Shown: piece after piece, positions 15,361 through 22,633 of the stretch
How positions within the stretch are numbered: position 1 is the stretch's first letter
How the letters are laid out: every line of letters begins with the position of its first letter
Assembly (NCBI GenBank): GCA_946885755.1
Contig: CAMPHB010000001.1
Location: 1 to 22,633 of the forward strand
Length of the DNA: 22,633 nt
Direction: 5' to 3'
Source of the DNA: an uncultured Methylophaga sp.
GTDB lineage: Bacteria > Pseudomonadota > Gammaproteobacteria > Nitrosococcales > Methylophagaceae
Notes under the pieces: model-generated
The model's database searches: none
What the model was told of the DNA's origin: nothing
The model's input: the letters and a program-made list of their open reading frames with translations, nothing else
Program-made: the position numbers and the translations under genes

Positions 15361-15879
15361 TTATTTAGCGCCGAATGGATGTTCGCTTGATTTGTACTGA
15401 GCAACCACATCAGCCGCTTTTGGCTCACGGGCAACAGCACGTTTGATAGCTTCTTTAGTGGCGCGGTAGTTCCAATCCTGGATCTTCTGGTCACTGTCAG
15501 CCGTTGGCGAAATGAAAACACCAACGCAGATAAAGCAATCATCAGCTTCACTGGCCGGGATAGTACCGTCTTCAACACATTCGGCTACCGCCAATGAAAC
15601 ACCACGTTGTGCTGGGCCGAACATTTGTACGGCTTGTTTCATGTTTTTGATGGTGACTTTGTTAAACATGACGGTCGCAGGTTTGACCATCAGGTTTGGT
15701 GCAACTACCGCCAACAGACCGTTAACACCTTGTTTTTGGTCGGTCAGGGTGCGGCAGAAGGCATCTTCGGCAGCTGAGCCACGTGGGCCCATCAATAAGT
15801 CAATGTGTGAGACGTTGTCTAAGTCACCATCTTCGATGACCAGAGATTCACCTACGAGTACGCGATCGATAACTGGCAT
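15361..15879 (-). CDS. fae: Formaldehyde-activating enzyme (Fae)
   Basis: This 172-residue cytoplasmic enzyme joins formaldehyde to tetrahydromethanopterin to give methylene-H4MPT, the entry step of formaldehyde oxidation in methylotrophs. The sequence begins MPVIDRVLVGESLV and carries the conserved VSHIDLLMGPRGS with the family's conserved His at 25. FGPAQRGVSLAVAECVEDG, CFICVGVFISP and NYRATKEAIKRA follow. I chose the ATG at 15879 because AGGAAG sits seven bases upstream and the length then equals that of the family; an upstream in-frame start would add 14 residues. All seven arginines of this form use CGT or CGC, unlike neighbouring genes that often use CGG, which suggests strong expression. 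It is the last gene of the mch operon and is followed by a terminator. Confidence 0.97.
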   Translation of the reverse strand: MPVIDRVLVGESLVIEDGDLDNVSHIDLLMGPRGSAAEDAFCRTLTDQKQGVNGLLAVVAPNLMVKPATVMFNKVTIKNMKQAVQMFGPAQRGVSLAVAECVEDGTIPASEADDCFICVGVFISPTADSDQKIQDWNYRATKEAIKRAVAREPKAADVVAQYKSSEHPFGAK

Positions 15880-15944
15880 GTTATATCTTCCTGTTCCAAA
15901 AAAATTGTCAAAAAGGCTCATTTTTTCCGCTCTGTAACAAGCGG

Positions 15945-15950
15945 TTTATA
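15945..15950 (-). promoter_or_regulatory. Possible internal promoter for fae
   Basis: The 109-base gap between fae and the upstream CitG-like gene is large for this tightly packed operon. On the minus strand it holds TATAAA, about 65 bases before the fae ATG, without a clear -35 box. Downstream is a small hairpin (CCGCT with AGCGG, eight-base loop) followed by six A. A separate fae transcript is plausible but not shown. Confidence 0.3.
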
Positions 15951-15988
15951 CGTAATAAAGGAACGTATCACCTGCTCAGCGCCGCCCG

Positions 15989-16864
15989 CTATGTGCATTG
16001 AGCTACTGAAATTCGGTTGGCGTCAGCCTGTGACAGAGCATGCAGCAATAAAGCAGCTGCGCTGATGTCAGCGGTGGTACCCGGATTGATGGCTAGACGC
16101 TTTAATTGTTGGTCCCAGTCCCTGAGCTCGTGTTGCATAGAACGTAATGTGGTGGTGTTATTCATTTTTGCAATAAATAATTGGGCCTGTTCTGAAACTG
16201 CCTGAGCTTGTTGCCATGAAAATTTGCGGCTTATCAGTGTGTCTGGAACACGTGATAGGACATTAAGATACGCGAAAGCGGTAGCCCATTCAACCTTTTC
16301 CCCACAGTTCAGCGAATTTGTCAATTGCTTAAAGGCAATTTCCCATACTTCATTGTAATTATTGACATATTGCCGGGCGATGGTGTCACGGTTTTGCGCT
16401 AAAAACATCGCTTCACGGAGCGTCACGGTGGGTTTGCGGCGAATATCTTGTTCATCGCTTTCACCAAGGTTACCGGCTTCAGCCATTTGAATAGCCTGAT
16501 AACAATCCTCGGCATCGGCAACGGTCAGATTGTTTAAGACGGTTGCCAGTGCTGCCGGCAATCCGGCAAAGTCCGGTGCTTTCCAGGTGGCCTGAATAAT
16601 CGGTGCAAACAGTAAAATGATGCCGAGGTTGGTATTACAATCAACCACCCGCCGGGTGGCGATAACCCCTTGTAAAATCCGCTGGCCGACCGTTAAATCG
16701 GGCTTTGCCATCACCGGTGCAATCGCTGCCGCACTGCGCAAAAAGTCATCGACCTGCATTTGATGGCCATCACTGTAGGCATTGACGTTGCCGGGTTTGG
16801 GGGCCATGACTTCTTGTTCACAGGCCCATTGGATGCAGTTGCTTAGCTGTTGTTCAGACAGCAT
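15989..16864 (-). CDS. Triphosphoribosyl-dephospho-CoA synthase (CitG)-like protein of the H4MPT gene set
   Basis: The protein has 291 residues when started at the ATG at 16864, which overlaps the upstream ATP-grasp stop by 11 bases; a longer reading frame (to 17008) lies inside that gene and is unlikely. It is a CitG/MdcB-type all-helical protein with APKPGNVNAY (about 21-30), NTNLGIILLFAPI in the centre, and NPGTTADISAAALLL near the C-terminus. CitG itself makes the citrate lyase cofactor precursor from dephospho-CoA and ATP, but no citrate lyase gene is present here. As I recall, a homologue (Orf7) stands between an ATP-grasp gene and fae in the methylotroph archaeal-like cluster, in the same order as here. 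The reaction is unknown; a (phospho)ribosyl transfer in C1-cofactor synthesis is a guess. Confidence 0.85.
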   Translation of the reverse strand: MLSEQQLSNCIQWACEQEVMAPKPGNVNAYSDGHQMQVDDFLRSAAAIAPVMAKPDLTVGQRILQGVIATRRVVDCNTNLGIILLFAPIIQATWKAPDFAGLPAALATVLNNLTVADAEDCYQAIQMAEAGNLGESDEQDIRRKPTVTLREAMFLAQNRDTIARQYVNNYNEVWEIAFKQLTNSLNCGEKVEWATAFAYLNVLSRVPDTLISRKFSWQQAQAVSEQAQLFIAKMNNTTTLRSMQHELRDWDQQLKRLAINPGTTADISAAALLLHALSQADANRISVAQCT

Positions 16865-17780
16865 GTTCGGGGAGCGGCCGGGCGTTTTCTGATTTGATAC
16901 GTCGCGCGACCATTTGGGCGATCGGACCGGCAATATCGGCGCCAGTTGCTTGAAACAAGCCTTTCCAGGCCGGCACGCTGTTGACTTCCAATACACTGAA
17001 CTGACCATTGTGATCGATAATTAAATCGACGCCGGCATAAGGGGCTTCGACGGCGCGGCTGGCGGCCAGAGCCAAATCACGCATTTCATCGGTTACGGTA
17101 GCGGCAAAACATTGCGCGCCCTGCGCAAAATTGGTGATCCAGTGCCCGGAGCGGCGTGACATTGCCGCCACCAGTTGATTATCAACCACCATCAGCCGCC
17201 AGTCCTGCCAGGCACCTTGTTCGGCAGGCAACACATACCGCTGCAAATAAAAGGCCTCACCAACCGGGGCGATTAAATCCAGCTGATCCAGTTCGTCAAT
17301 ACGGATAATGCCTTTGCCCTGGCAGCCAAATAACGGTTTCATCACCACTGAATAACCGGCGGTCAGTTCACGACGAATGATGTCAACGGCTTGCCGGCGA
17401 TCTTCACAGGCCCATGTGGGTGGAGTATTGATGCCGGCCAGTGCCAGACGCAGTGAGGTGCGGGCTTTATCTACTGTTAATTCAATGACATTCGCCGGAT
17501 TTAATACAGGCACGCCCAACTCAGCCAGTGTATGCAATACATCCATGCGCAGGGTGATTTGTTCCAGACTGCCCGGTGCAATGCCGCGCACCAACACGGC
17601 ATCGGGTAAGGTTTTATCAAACCCCGGGATCAGCAGCCGCTGCGGCTGACTCAGGTCGATCCGGCAAAACGCCAGATCGCTGTATACCGTCTCAATGCCC
17701 AGTGTTGCAAAGGCCGCGGTCAGCTGCTCACTGTGCCAGCCATGGGTGTCATTAAAAATCGCGACGCGGGGTTGAGACAT
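16854..17780 (-). CDS. RimK-like ATP-grasp ligase of the H4MPT gene set
   Basis: This 308-residue ATP-grasp protein has a RimK-like layout. The N-terminal domain (MSQPRVAIFNDTHGWH and LVRGIAPGSLEQI) is followed by ELTVDKARTSLRLALAGI, SVVMKPLFGCQGKGIIRI (ATP-binding Lys148) and WQDWRLMVVDNQLVAAMSR. Metal-binding Glu265 and Asn267 lie in VLEVNSVPAWKGL. RimK-type enzymes add glutamate or similar amino acids to a carboxylate, and the archaeal MptN adds glutamate to tetrahydromethanopterin. The substrate here is unknown; a cofactor glutamyl tail on methylofuran or dephospho-H4MPT is the best guess from context. It starts six bases after mch and overlaps the CitG-like gene by 11 bases. The order mch, ATP-grasp, CitG-like, fae is shared with other methylotrophs as far as I recall. 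Confidence 0.87.
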   Translation of the reverse strand: MSQPRVAIFNDTHGWHSEQLTAAFATLGIETVYSDLAFCRIDLSQPQRLLIPGFDKTLPDAVLVRGIAPGSLEQITLRMDVLHTLAELGVPVLNPANVIELTVDKARTSLRLALAGINTPPTWACEDRRQAVDIIRRELTAGYSVVMKPLFGCQGKGIIRIDELDQLDLIAPVGEAFYLQRYVLPAEQGAWQDWRLMVVDNQLVAAMSRRSGHWITNFAQGAQCFAATVTDEMRDLALAASRAVEAPYAGVDLIIDHNGQFSVLEVNSVPAWKGLFQATGADIAGPIAQMVARRIKSENARPLPEHAV

Positions 17781-17786
17781 AAACCT

Positions 17787-18767
17787 TTACAGACCGAAAG
17801 ACTGGCTCAACAGCTTGGCATTGAGTTCACCGCTGCTGAAGCTGTTACCCGTCTGCGTATTGGTGATAATGACTTTGGCCGGGCTGAATAGCATCGGATC
17901 GATTTTGAAAAAGTCGTATTCGTAGGCTTTGAAAATTTCACCAAACGGCCGGCCATAATCGGATGAGGTATTGCTGGGCATTTTTTCAGCCAGCTCACGA
18001 GCTTCATCGTCACTGGCATCGACAAATAAATGTACGGTACCGCCATACAAAATGGCATCGTTGGTACGGCCCATGCCGGTCATAAAGTCACCACCGGGGG
18101 GCGCGACTGGTGTGCTGCCATAACCATCGACGATTTTTTCCAGCGGAAAATGCACCGTGTGGGCTTTATGCAGTGCCACTTCCAGCACCCGGATAGCGAT
18201 TTGCATCACGCCGGCCAGACTGGTGGTCGGTGTCAGAATCAGTGTCAGGTTTTCCGGTTTGATGCCGCAGTTGTCTGCGATTTTATCGGCAATGGCCACA
18301 GGTGGCAGCTGGTCGACTTCCAAAACAATGACCGTGGAATCAGCTTTATCCTGATAAGCAAATTCCTTGAACAATTCTTCGCGAGCCGCCAAGGCCCGGC
18401 CGGGACCGGAGCCCAATGCAAAAAATTTCACATCATCGGCTTTGTGCGACAAGCTCCAGCCGGCATACTGGCTGCCGAGGCAGCTGAGTACTGGTGTTTT
18501 GGCATGTACATTGACTGACCACGGCCAGTTGGCAAAACCGCTCTGACTGCCCATGGTTACAGTACCGAGGCCGCCCATGCAGATTTCGCCGATCCGCCGG
18601 CCGGCTTCCAGACCGCCGCGGGCTTTGATGCCGGCATCAACAATCGTGGTGCCATTACTGAGGCTGCTGATTTCCAGTTGTAACGCCTGAGCATCTTGCA
18701 GCAAAGCCTCAACCAGAGGCTGGCAGGCGGCATTAACGCTGGTCCAGTTTGCAGAGAGCGTAGTCAT
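17787..18767 (-). CDS. mch: Methenyltetrahydromethanopterin cyclohydrolase
   Basis: This 326-residue cytoplasmic enzyme converts methenyl-H4MPT to 5-formyl-H4MPT, between the methylene-H4MPT dehydrogenase and the formyltransferase/hydrolase steps of formaldehyde oxidation. Family stretches include TTIVDAGIKARGGLEAGRR, GEICMGGLG, WPWSVNVHAKTPVLSCLGSQYAGWSL, GSGPGRALAAREELF, GYGSTPVAPPGGDFMTGMGR TNDAILYGG and the C-terminal PSNTSSDYGRPFG. The ATG at 18767 has AGGA nine bases upstream; an in-frame TTG at 18773 is less likely. It is the first gene of a four-gene operon ending with fae. A perfect TATAAT lies 33 bases upstream. Confidence 0.97.
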   Translation of the reverse strand: MTTLSANWTSVNAACQPLVEALLQDAQALQLEISSLSNGTTIVDAGIKARGGLEAGRRIGEICMGGLGTVTMGSQSGFANWPWSVNVHAKTPVLSCLGSQYAGWSLSHKADDVKFFALGSGPGRALAAREELFKEFAYQDKADSTVIVLEVDQLPPVAIADKIADNCGIKPENLTLILTPTTSLAGVMQIAIRVLEVALHKAHTVHFPLEKIVDGYGSTPVAPPGGDFMTGMGRTNDAILYGGTVHLFVDASDDEARELAEKMPSNTSSDYGRPFGEIFKAYEYDFFKIDPMLFSPAKVIITNTQTGNSFSSGELNAKLLSQSFGL

Positions 18768-18800
18768 TGACAAAAATCCTGTGATGAATTCAAAAGCGGC

Positions 18801-18806
18801 ATTATA
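18801..18806 (-). promoter_or_regulatory. Candidate -10 box for the mch-fae operon
   Basis: The minus-strand hexamer is TATAAT exactly, placed in the 63-base gap between cca and mch. The predicted transcript would start near 18794, leaving about 27 bases before the mch ATG. The -35 region, which overlaps the cca stop codon area, reads about CTGCGT and is poor, so an activator may be needed. Confidence 0.5.
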
Positions 18807-18830
18807 CGTGAAGCGCTTTGGCTACGCAGT

Positions 18831-20057
18831 TCAGTTGCTTGGCCGATAGGCCTGTAAGGTGGTATCAATCGCCTGCAGCCGGGCTTTTTTCAGCGCATCA
18901 GCTATGGCCGGACCTTGCAGGCCGGCTTTAACGAATACATCGGTTTTAACCGCGGCTGCGGCATTAAAACAGGCTTGAAAAGCTGTTTTTGTCGGCATTT
19001 CCGCATCCTGATAACCGGGCCGGCCGCGAAAGTCAGCTTCACCGGCCAGCAGGAATTGGGTAAACCGTTGTGGCCGGCGAAAGCTGTCAAGTTTTTCAAA
19101 AACTTGCAGTACGTTTTCAGCCGGCAATTCAAATAAACGATGCACTTCGGTATGCAGTTCGGCCACCTTTACGGCCAGCGTTTGCAGTTCCCGCGGCACT
19201 TTCAGTCGCTGACACATTTGTTCAGTCAGTTGGATACTGCGCGCTTCATGGCCCTGATGACCGGGCAAAATATCAGCCGGGGTTTCGCCTTTGCCCAGAT
19301 CGTGGCACAGCGCCGCAAAGCGGACTGTCAAATCGTCACTGAGTTTGGCCGCTTCATCCAGCACTAGCATGACATGCACGCCGGTATCGACTTCAGGATG
19401 CCATTTAGGATGCTGCGGCACACCAAACAGGCGGTCGATTTCCGGAAACAGAATTGGCAGTGCGCCGACTTGCCGCAGTGTATAAAAAAATCGTGACGGG
19501 GTTTCTTCAGCCAAGGCTTTGGCAGTTTCCTGCCAGACCCGCTCGGCAACCAGATGGTCCAGTTCGCCGGCAGCAATCATTTGCGTAATCAGTTGCTTGG
19601 TATCATCGGCGACCTGAAAATCAAAACGGGCGGCGAATCGTGCCAGCCGCAGAACCCGCACCGGATCTTCAGCAAAAGCCGGCGATACATGTCGTAATAT
19701 GCCGGCCTGTAAATCCTGCTGACCGCCAAAGGGATCGATGATTTCACCATTTTCTGCTTGCGCCATGGCGTTAATGGTCAGATCCCGGCGTTGTAAATCG
19801 TCTTCAAGGCTGACATCGGGGGCGGCATAAAATGCAAAACCATGATAACCGGGCGCAGTTTTGCGCTCAGTACGGGCCAGTGCATATTCTTCGTGGGTTT
19901 GCGGATGCAGGAATACCGGAAAATCTTTGCCGACCGGCCGAAACCCCTGCGCCAGCATTGTCCTGGCATCGGCGCCAACCACGACCCAGTCATGGTCGTT
20001 GACCGGCAGGCCAAGCAGCCTGTCACGAACGCAGCCACCGACTTGATAAATTTCCAT
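18831..20057 (-). CDS. cca: CCA-adding tRNA nucleotidyltransferase with HD domain
   Basis: This 408-residue cytoplasmic enzyme builds or repairs the CCA 3' end of tRNA. The class II nucleotidyltransferase head shows QVGGCVRDRLLG (5-16), the metal-binding pair Asp21/Asp23 in NDHDWVVVG, and the RRDLTINAMA motif (90-99), followed by DPFGGQQDL and EDPVRVLRLARFAARF. The downstream HD domain (RFAALCHDLGKG, about residue 250) marks the gammaproteobacterial form with phosphohydrolase and phosphodiesterase activity. The length is close to the E. coli enzyme (412). It starts nine bases after slt and is probably cotranscribed with it; no strong ribosome binding site is seen. Confidence 0.97.
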   Translation of the reverse strand: MEIYQVGGCVRDRLLGLPVNDHDWVVVGADARTMLAQGFRPVGKDFPVFLHPQTHEEYALARTERKTAPGYHGFAFYAAPDVSLEDDLQRRDLTINAMAQAENGEIIDPFGGQQDLQAGILRHVSPAFAEDPVRVLRLARFAARFDFQVADDTKQLITQMIAAGELDHLVAERVWQETAKALAEETPSRFFYTLRQVGALPILFPEIDRLFGVPQHPKWHPEVDTGVHVMLVLDEAAKLSDDLTVRFAALCHDLGKGETPADILPGHQGHEARSIQLTEQMCQRLKVPRELQTLAVKVAELHTEVHRLFELPAENVLQVFEKLDSFRRPQRFTQFLLAGEADFRGRPGYQDAEMPTKTAFQACFNAAAAVKTDVFVKAGLQGPAIADALKKARLQAIDTTLQAYRPSN

Positions 20058-20066
20058 GACAGTAGT

Positions 20067-22010
20067 TTACGGTTTTTGTGGCCGTACCGCAGGCATACGC
20101 TCGCTAAGCGGAATAATCGGTCGTTTTAGCTGATAATCAAAAGTGGCCTTATAGCTCATCACGGCGCGAATATAACGGCGGGTTTCATTAAACGGGATAT
20201 TTTCTGCCCAAATATCTGCTGGTAAAGGAGTGTTTTCCGGTAACCAGTTTCTAACCCGGTGCGGGCCAGCATTATAGGCGGCCGTCGCCAGTACCGGGTT
20301 TTGCTGCAAATCATCATAAACTTTACGCAGGTAACGGCTGCCGATCTCAATATTGCGTGATGGCTGATACAACTCATTGACCGACTTCAGTTGCTGGTTA
20401 AGCAATTTGGCGGTGGCCCGACCGGTTGCCGGCATCACCTGCATCAGCCCCATGGCGCCGGCATGAGAACGGGCGGTTGGATTAAAAGCACTTTCCTGAC
20501 GGGCGATGGCCAACAACCAGGCAACGTCCAGTTTTTGGCTTTTGGCAGCGCGTTGCATATCGTCGGCAAACAGCACCGGAAACCGCTGATCCAGTGCATC
20601 CCAGTATTGGGCGCGGCCCAGCAGGGCGATGGTCTGGTTATGCCAGCCCCACTCATGGGTTTGCAGGGATAACAACTGCAGCTGCCGATCGTTGAGTGTG
20701 TTTTGCAGATAATAGGCTTCGCGGCGGGCTTCAAGATCTTCGCCGATATGATAAAACTCGTACAAACGCTTGTAAGCGGGCATGGCTTTTAATGCATTCA
20801 GTTCTTCGGTTTCAGCAATAATCGGCCGTGGATTCATGCTGTAATCGGCACCCAGCCGGTCAGCTGCCAGAAATGCATAATAATCGCGCTCGGTAATCAG
20901 GGTTCGCCAGATTGCTTCGGCTGCTTGTTTATCGCCGGTTTTATCAAGGCTGCGCGCCAGCCAGTATTGCCACCTATTTTCCTGACGGGTGTTTTCGTCG
21001 AGACTGGCAATGGCAGCTTTGACGGCAGGCCAGTCTTGTTGCCAAAGTGCGGCCCGAACTCGCCAGGGTTCATTTTGGGTTTCACCAAAATAGCGTAAGG
21101 CTTCATCCTGACGATTTAACGCTGCCCACAGGCCGATTTCACGTGATACCGACTGCTGTTGTTCATCACTGAACTGATAGGCGGATTTCAGCCGTTGCCA
21201 GTGATAATAAGCTTTATCTGTATCCTGACGGGCCAGGCGCGCAAGACCATGAACAATAATTTCCCGCGATAACGGCACATCATTGGCCAGACTGACCCGG
21301 TTGTGATCAACGTTGGCCGGTAGTTGTGACAACAGACTGACAGGGTTGCTGTGAATTTGTTGCCAGCGTTCGGTCCAAGCCAATGCAGTTGCCGGGGCAT
21401 CAACGGTTTTTGCCAGATATGTAGCCAGCGAAAATTGCTGAGCACGCAGACTCTGCATTAAACGATCCCAGCGGCGTTCATCTGTCAGCAGCCCTTGTTT
21501 TTCGATCCAGCTGAATAGCGGGTCACAGGCTTTGTCCTGAGAGTAGGGCACCAGCCATAAATCCAGCGCCGCTTGTTGCGCGGCTTCGGTCTGGCCGGTA
21601 TGAATTAGCGCCCGGGCCCGGTAACACTCGCGTTCAGGCGACTGTGGGGCACGGTAAAAATCCAGATAAGCTTGCCATTGTTGCGTTTTTGCCAGTTTGT
21701 CGAGTTTTGCAGCCCGCAAACGGTCGGCAAAAAAACTATCGTCATGTTTGGCTAAAAAAGCGGCGACGCTGTCATTACTGGTGGCATTAAGCCGGTGGCG
21801 CAGAAACAAGTAGTCGAGATAACTTTGTAACGGATAACCATCAAGCCGGTTACGCAGACCTTGAAACTGCGTCAGCTGATGGGTTTGCAGGGCTTTTTGC
21901 GCCTGCTGGTAAATTTTTCGCTGTTCGCTGAGCGGTAATTCAGCAGTGGCGACAGCTGGCAGAAATGTCACCAGCAACAGGATCGGGATAAACAGTTTGC
22001 GCAAAGTCAT
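20067..22010 (-). CDS. slt: Soluble lytic murein transglycosylase
   Basis: This 647-residue periplasmic enzyme cleaves peptidoglycan with formation of 1,6-anhydromuramic ends. A signal peptide covers about residues 1-23 (hydrophobic core LFIPILLLVTFLPAVATA). A long alpha-superhelical U and linker region fills residues about 25-480. The C-terminal lysozyme-like catalytic domain shows ARQESAFNPTARS with catalytic Glu506, then GAMGLMQVMPATG, NIEIGSRYL and AAYNAGPHRVRNWLP, as in Slt70. I prefer the ATG at 22010, with AGG five bases upstream, over the in-frame ATG at 22022, which has no ribosome binding site. The CheW-like gene ends 33 bases upstream. Confidence 0.95.
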   Translation of the reverse strand: MTLRKLFIPILLLVTFLPAVATAELPLSEQRKIYQQAQKALQTHQLTQFQGLRNRLDGYPLQSYLDYLFLRHRLNATSNDSVAAFLAKHDDSFFADRLRAAKLDKLAKTQQWQAYLDFYRAPQSPERECYRARALIHTGQTEAAQQAALDLWLVPYSQDKACDPLFSWIEKQGLLTDERRWDRLMQSLRAQQFSLATYLAKTVDAPATALAWTERWQQIHSNPVSLLSQLPANVDHNRVSLANDVPLSREIIVHGLARLARQDTDKAYYHWQRLKSAYQFSDEQQQSVSREIGLWAALNRQDEALRYFGETQNEPWRVRAALWQQDWPAVKAAIASLDENTRQENRWQYWLARSLDKTGDKQAAEAIWRTLITERDYYAFLAADRLGADYSMNPRPIIAETEELNALKAMPAYKRLYEFYHIGEDLEARREAYYLQNTLNDRQLQLLSLQTHEWGWHNQTIALLGRAQYWDALDQRFPVLFADDMQRAAKSQKLDVAWLLAIARQESAFNPTARSHAGAMGLMQVMPATGRATAKLLNQQLKSVNELYQPSRNIEIGSRYLRKVYDDLQQNPVLATAAYNAGPHRVRNWLPENTPLPADIWAENIPFNETRRYIRAVMSYKATFDYQLKRPIIPLSERMPAVRPQKP

Positions 22011-22043
22011 GGCGCCTATCATAAAGTAAATTTTGCCCCGATA

Positions 22044-22517
22044 TCAGGGGGGTGACAGCTGATTTTGCAGTTGGCTTTCAATATTATCCAAATCAGGGAT
22101 CAAGGCGGTTTTATTGCCGATTTTGATCTGGCAATGCAGACCATTTATAGGGTTATCGGTTGCGGTAATTTGTAATGCTGCAGCATTCAGCGTGATCAGT
22201 TGCGGCGCGCCACAGCAGGGCAGTGCGTAATGATCGATGTTGGCCGCATCGTTAATGCCATTGATAATACAAAGTTTATTGGCCGCCCGGCTATCGGCAT
22301 CTGCCGGCTCACCAATCAGTGTTTCGAGATCTATTACCGGCAGAATTTCATCGCGCCAGTGACACTGATTAACGACGAATGATTGGGTGGCATCTTGATC
22401 TAGTTGGATCTGTCTTGGCAGCGGAATCACTTCAGCAATAGTGGTGTTGGGCAGCAATAAATAGTGCTGCCGCAGCGGGATCAACATGCAGTGAACATAA
22501 TCATGCGTGGCAGTCAT
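22044..22517 (-). CDS. CheW-type adaptor, probably of a pilus (Pil-Chp) chemosensory system
   Basis: This 157-residue cytoplasmic protein consists of one CheW-like domain. It starts with a beta strand and the LRQHYLLLPNTTIAEVIPL segment and continues with WRDEILPVIDLETLIG, the typical W-x-x-x-hhPVhDL signature. CheW adaptors link chemoreceptors to the kinase. The gene directly follows a receiver-domain gene that looks like the end of a ChpA/PilL kinase, so ChpC or PilI of a twitching-motility pathway is likely; sequence alone does not decide which. AGGA lies seven bases before the ATG at 22517. Confidence 0.8.
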   Translation of the reverse strand: MTATHDYVHCMLIPLRQHYLLLPNTTIAEVIPLPRQIQLDQDATQSFVVNQCHWRDEILPVIDLETLIGEPADADSRAANKLCIINGINDAANIDHYALPCCGAPQLITLNAAALQITATDNPINGLHCQIKIGNKTALIPDLDNIESQLQNQLSPP

Positions 22518-22529
22518 AGCAAATCCTGA

Positions 22530-22633
22530 TTAATGGCGGCGGTGCGGGTAGACATTACCCAGCAGTTGTTTCATGGCTGCGACCAGTTCATTTTCCTGAT
22601 AAGGCTTGCCGAGATAGTCATTAACGCCAATGC
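22530..22633 (-). CDS. C-terminal end of a receiver-domain protein (probably ChpA/PilL-type hybrid kinase)
   Basis: Only the last 33 complete codons are inside the window, ending at the TAA at 22530-22532. They read IGVNDYLGKPYQENELVAAMKQLL and then a short basic tail. This is the end of a CheY-like receiver: GVNDYLGKPY contains the conserved Lys-Pro pair, followed by the last helix. The tail and the following CheW gene suggest the C-terminal receiver of a ChpA/PilL chemosensory kinase. A stand-alone response regulator such as PilH cannot be excluded. Confidence 0.7.
   Translation of the reverse strand, partial: IGVNDYLGKPYQENELVAAMKQLLGNVYPHRRH

Noticed and set aside
16865..17008. A 48-codon upstream extension of the CitG-like gene
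   Set aside because: It lies wholly inside the RimK-like gene and has no family similarity. The ATG at 16864 gives the usual coupled start.
22031..22050. Inverted repeat CCCCTGATATCGGGG between slt and the CheW-like gene as a terminator
   Set aside because: The palindrome leaves almost no loop and no T-run follows on the minus strand, so termination is unlikely.
1..22633. Frequent GCCGGC/TGCCGGC words as possible DNA uptake sequences linked to the pilus genes
   Set aside because: They vary in flanks and fall mainly in coding codons. Without counting against base composition across the genome they cannot be called uptake signals.

Overview
The window looks like a chromosomal segment of a methylotrophic gammaproteobacterium, of the Methylophaga or methanotroph kind. 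Two things point there. The block ponA <- -> pilMNOPQ-aroK-aroB-damX is a typical gammaproteobacterial arrangement. The genes fae and mch belong to the tetrahydromethanopterin (H4MPT) route of formaldehyde oxidation used by methylotrophs. Genus-level placement is inference. I see no tRNA, rRNA, CRISPR array, insertion sequence or phage gene, and almost the whole window is coding.

Left part (1-9523). The first 360 codons of a class A penicillin-binding protein (minus strand) diverge across a 191-base promoter region from pilM-N-O-P-Q. The junctions from pilM to pilP overlap by 1-4 bases. pilN, pilO and pilP encode the inner-membrane alignment complex of type IV pili, pilM its cytoplasmic actin-like partner, and pilQ the outer-membrane secretin. 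A strong hairpin terminator follows pilQ. Then come aroK and aroB (shikimate pathway) and a DamX-type protein with an AAA ATPase, one membrane span and a SPOR domain.

Central part (9498-18767) is the main interest: an archaeal-like C1-cofactor island in two minus-strand operons. The upstream one is mch - RimK-like ATP-grasp - CitG-like protein - fae, ending in a perfect 8-bp hairpin. The downstream one is MfnD-like ATP-grasp - MfnF-like protein - PabB - MfnE-like kinase - MfnA-like PLP decarboxylase, mostly with overlapping stop/start codons. Between them a plus-strand HisA-like TIM-barrel gene diverges from the second operon, with overlapping start codons if its ATG is used. Read together, fae and mch make and oxidise the H4MPT adducts. 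PabB supplies p-aminobenzoate, a building block of H4MPT. The Mfn-like genes look like the assembly line for (methylo)methanofuran, the coenzyme of the formyltransferase/hydrolase step. The HisA-like, CitG-like and RimK-like proteins have no function I can assign.

Right part (18831-22633, all minus strand): cca (tRNA CCA-adding enzyme), slt (soluble lytic transglycosylase), a CheW-type adaptor, and the last 33 codons of a receiver-domain protein, probably the C-terminus of a ChpA/PilL-type chemosensory histidine kinase. Pilus assembly and probable pilus chemotaxis genes therefore flank the C1 island on either side.
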